Below, piece after piece: positions 38,781-41,131 of a stretch of DNA of 41,131 nt (position 1 is the first letter of the stretch; each line of letters starts with the position of its first letter). The notes beneath the pieces are model-generated. The model was not told the DNA's origin. It saw only the letters and a program-made list of their open reading frames with translations, and made no database searches. This stretch comes from Crocinitomicaceae bacterium (GTDB lineage: Bacteria; Bacteroidota; Bacteroidia; Flavobacteriales_D; Crocinitomicaceae): NCBI GenBank assembly GCA_008017065.1, contig SSGT01000035.1, forward strand, positions 1-41,131, given 5' to 3'. The position numbers and the translations under genes were made by a program.

Positions 38781-39194
38781 CTAGCAGAATTCGTTGTATG
38801 CTTCTGTCAAGTTATCTGCGATCATTTGTGCTGTTCCACCCTCGATGTGGTGTCTTTCCAAGAAGTGAACCAATTCACCATCTTTGAAAAGCGCTATCGA
38901 CGGAGAAGAGGGAGGGTATGGTAAAAAATACTTACGTGCTTGTGCTACTGCTTCGCCGTCAACACCTGCAAAAACAGTCGTCAAATTTGCTGGGATTTTA
39001 TCATTCGCCAAGGATAATTTAACACCTGGACGCATATTCCCCGCTGCACAACCACAGACAGAATTTACAACAACCAATACCGTGCCTTTTGAATTAGGAA
39101 TGGTGGCATCAACTTCTTCTGGAGTTACTAATTGTTTAAAGCCCACTTTAATAAGATCTTCTTTCATTGGGGCAACTAATTGTTCTGGATACAT
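38781..39194 (-). CDS. BrxA/BrxB family bacilliredoxin
   Basis: MYPEQLVAPMKEDLIKVGFKQLVTPEEVDATI; CxC motif VNSVCGCAAGNMRPG; YPPSSPSIALFKDGELVHFLERHHIEG. Confidence 0.93.
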   Translation of the reverse strand: MYPEQLVAPMKEDLIKVGFKQLVTPEEVDATIPNSKGTVLVVVNSVCGCAAGNMRPGVKLSLANDKIPANLTTVFAGVDGEAVAQARKYFLPYPPSSPSIALFKDGELVHFLERHHIEGGTAQMIADNLTEAYNEFC

Positions 39195-39342
39195 ACTTTC
39201 TAAATTTGATTAACACCGAATTTGTAAAATCGATGTGTTTTATTATTACATACAAAAGTAATCAATTCTCAAATCAAAACGAATTTTTGTTGGTATCGAT
39301 TTACCGCAAAAAATACAAATGCATCAACTAGATTGTAGCACG

Positions 39343-39714
39343 CTAGAGAATTATTCTTCGATAGATTAAACCGACTTCTCCAAAATTCACCAATAGTGCC
39401 ACTTTTAAGCCAGATACTTTGAGGTAATTGATCGTCTGTGCGATATGTATTTCGTGCAAACATTTGACACTTTTGATTTCCAAGATAATCTTTCCAAAAA
39501 CAACCATATCGGCGTAAAAGTGATGGTCGAGAATGATGTCCTTGTATTTGACTCTGTATCGCTTTTCAACTTCACAGTCAATATGATTTTCTCTAAATTC
39601 ATGCACTAATGCATCCTTATAAACAACTTCTAAAAATCCAGCCCCTAAATGCTTATGGATCTCCATACAAATCCCGATAATTTTGTAGGTCTCTGATTCA
39701 TAAATTAAATTCAT
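39343..39714 (-). CDS. GxxExxY protein (putative PD-(D/E)XK nuclease superfamily)
   Basis: HKHLGAGFLEVVYKDALVHEF (GFLEVVY = GxxExxY); HHFYADMVVFGKIILEIKSVK (D-x(n)-ExK); AQTINYLKVSGLKVALLVNFG. Confidence 0.92.
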   Translation of the reverse strand: MNLIYESETYKIIGICMEIHKHLGAGFLEVVYKDALVHEFRENHIDCEVEKRYRVKYKDIILDHHFYADMVVFGKIILEIKSVKCLHEIHIAQTINYLKVSGLKVALLVNFGEVGLIYRRIIL

Positions 39715-39805
39715 ACGCGTGTAAATTGGTAGTTAGATTGAAGTTACAAATAAATTTTCAATTAAACGAATAAATTTTTGTTCTACCAATTTTTTCTCAT
39801 TTCAC

Positions 39806-40007
39806 GTTCCCCAACCATCCGTGTCATCCGCGCCATCCGTGGTTCCCTTTCCCCCACCATCCGTGCAATCCGAGCCATCCGTGGTTCCCTTTCCCCCCAA
39901 AGCATCCGTGTCATCCGAGCAATCCTTGGTTCCCTTCCCCCAACAATCTGTGTAATCCGTGCAATCCGTGGTTCCCTTTCCTCAACCATCCGAGCAATCC
40001 GTGGTTC
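39806..40007. repeat. Degenerate tandem array, 42-45-nt units built from 9-mer ATCCGTGNN sub-repeats plus a C/T-rich spacer
   Basis: Units begin at 39814 (42 nt), 39856 (45), 39901 (42), 39943 (42) and 39985 (truncated), with a partial tail before the first. Each full unit is three ATCCGNGNN-like 9-mers followed by TCCCTTTCCCCCAnn. Confidence 0.9.
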
Positions 40008-40035
40008 TAATTCCATTTTTTCTTACTTTTACACC

Positions 40036-40569
40036 ATGGATTTATTAACAGTCAAGTCGCTGCATATTATCTTCGTTGTAAGTTGGTTTGCCGGATTATT
40101 TTATATCGTTCGGTTATTCATTTATCATGTTGAAGCGCAAGAAAAAACAGATGTTGAAAAATCAATTCTTTCCAATCAGTTTATCATCATGCAAAAGAAA
40201 TTGTGGTGGATAATCACAACGCCGGCAATGGTATTGACTGTCATTTTTGGAACATGGATGGTGGTAATTAATCCAAGCTATTTGTATGCTCCGTGGTTTC
40301 AAATCAAGTTGGTATTTGTCTGTTTGTTGCTGATTTACCATTTTTTGTGTCAACGCATCATGATGGAATTCAAGCGTGGTGTTTTCAAATGGAAATCAAC
40401 CCAATTGCGTTTGTGGAATGAATTAGCTACTTTATTTTTGGTAGCTATCGTGTTTTTAGTAGTCTTGAAATCTACCTTCAATTGGATCACGGGAACACTC
40501 GGATTTTTCGGCGTTGCGGTTGGCTTGATGCTTGGAATTCAACTTTACAAAAAGCTGAGATCAAAATAG
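40036..40569 (+). CDS. hemJ: CopD-family protein, protoporphyrinogen oxidase HemJ-like
   Basis: MDLLTVKSLHIIFVVSWFAGLFYIVRLFIYHVEA with four later TMs. ATG at 40036 follows the repeat; the tracked start at 39778 would translate the repeat array. Confidence 0.85.
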   Translation: MDLLTVKSLHIIFVVSWFAGLFYIVRLFIYHVEAQEKTDVEKSILSNQFIIMQKKLWWIITTPAMVLTVIFGTWMVVINPSYLYAPWFQIKLVFVCLLLIYHFLCQRIMMEFKRGVFKWKSTQLRLWNELATLFLVAIVFLVVLKSTFNWITGTLGFFGVAVGLMLGIQLYKKLRSK

Positions 40570-41131
40570 TGTTGGATTCACTTCAACATATAAATTCAAT
40601 ATCGCAGATTTTATTGGGATGTTGGATGTTGTTTATCGTGTTTTCCATCGTTTCATTTTACAAATCACCGAAATTTACTTCCCTTTTTCTTTTTTTATCG
40701 GCTGTTTCGATTGCGGCGGCGGTTGCCAATTTCACGACCTATTTTTTTCCGTGGGATGAGCAATTTCATGCATTGGTTGGAAAAAATTTGGCTGAAAATC
40801 CGTTGTTTCCCAAGTTGTATCCTTCCAATCCATTGGGATTGAAATCAAGTATTTGGGCAGATTCTGTCATTTGGTTGCACAAACAACCCCTTTTTATGTG
40901 GCAAATGGCGTTGAGCATCAAACTTTTTGGAAATACGGTTTTTGCGGTTCGATTTCCATCTGTTATTTTTCATGGATTATTGGTTGTTTCAGTGTATCGA
41001 ATTGGAGTTTTGATACTCGATCGGAACGTTGGTTTTATCGCGGCATTGTTGGTGATGCATTCGACGTTTTTATTGGGATTATTAAGCGGAAGAATTGGCA
41101 CCGATCACAATGATTTTGTCTTTTTGGGGTA
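40569..41131 (+). CDS. GT39/ArnT-like glycosyltransferase, N-terminal part (truncated by window end)
   Basis: Open frame from GTG at 40569 (TAGTG overlap with hemJ stop; alternative ATG 40626) to the window end: FFPWDEQFHALVGKNLAENPLFPKLYP..IWLHKQPLFMWQMALSIKLFGNTVFAVRFPSVIFHGLLV..RNVGFIAALLVMHSTFLLGLLSGRIGTDHNDF. Confidence 0.78.
   Translation, partial: MLDSLQHINSISQILLGCWMLFIVFSIVSFYKSPKFTSLFLFLSAVSIAAAVANFTTYFFPWDEQFHALVGKNLAENPLFPKLYPSNPLGLKSSIWADSVIWLHKQPLFMWQMALSIKLFGNTVFAVRFPSVIFHGLLVVSVYRIGVLILDRNVGFIAALLVMHSTFLLGLLSGRIGTDHNDFVFLG

Noticed and set aside
39806-40007. CRISPR array
   Set aside because: Units are contiguous and internally built from 9-mers; there are no unique spacers of constant length and no cas genes.
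39783-40016. 77-aa ORF on the minus strand (MELEPRIARMVEEREPR...)
   Set aside because: It is a translation of the repeat array, open because all periods are multiples of 3; no evidence of a real protein.
40853-41113. 86-aa plus-strand ORF
   Set aside because: Out-of-frame with the GT39-like coding frame covering the same bases.
1-41131. tRNA/rRNA genes, prophage, transposons, defence islands
   Set aside because: Intergenic gaps are mostly under 200 bp and contain no recognisable tRNA/rRNA; no transposase, integrase, phage structural or restriction genes were seen apart from the orphan GxxExxY nuclease-like gene.

Overview
The window is a roughly 41 kb chromosomal segment that looks like a Bacteroidota (Flavobacteriales/Crocinitomicaceae-like) genome. 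This rests on gene content and on TAnnTTTG promoter elements; taxonomy is inferred, not computed. It is densely coding, with about 40 CDSs. In order: glycosyltransferases; an FtsE-like ATPase; a 1025-aa TPR protein paired with an outer-membrane beta-barrel; metF; yicC-gmk-nadD; a Wzz-like protein and an O-antigen ligase-like protein; a YwqK/MORN protein; an SDR-type threonine dehydrogenase-like gene; hmgA-hppD (tyrosine catabolism); DUF6495-like, AraC and EamA genes; ispD; DUF6341/DUF6427-like genes; purQ, purD, purN and purH with CBS-transporter and MarC genes between them; mreBCD; an SIS-domain sugar isomerase; a thioesterase; lepA; a Pif1-like helicase with a C-terminal HTH; a bacilliredoxin; a GxxExxY putative PD-(D/E)XK nuclease; hemJ; and the start of a GT39-like gene that the ORF track misses. 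No rRNA, tRNA, CRISPR array, transposase or prophage was recognised. The strongest unexplained signal is a C-rich array at about 39806-40007. It has 42-45-nt units, each built from three degenerate 9-mers (ATCCGTGNN), and lies between the divergently oriented GxxExxY gene and hemJ. Other items are candidate leaderless promoters (TAnnTTTG-N4/5-ATG), a 62-bp convergent AraC/EamA coding overlap, hairpins around mreB, a repeated motif upstream of purH, and a coding-like trace in the hmgA leader.
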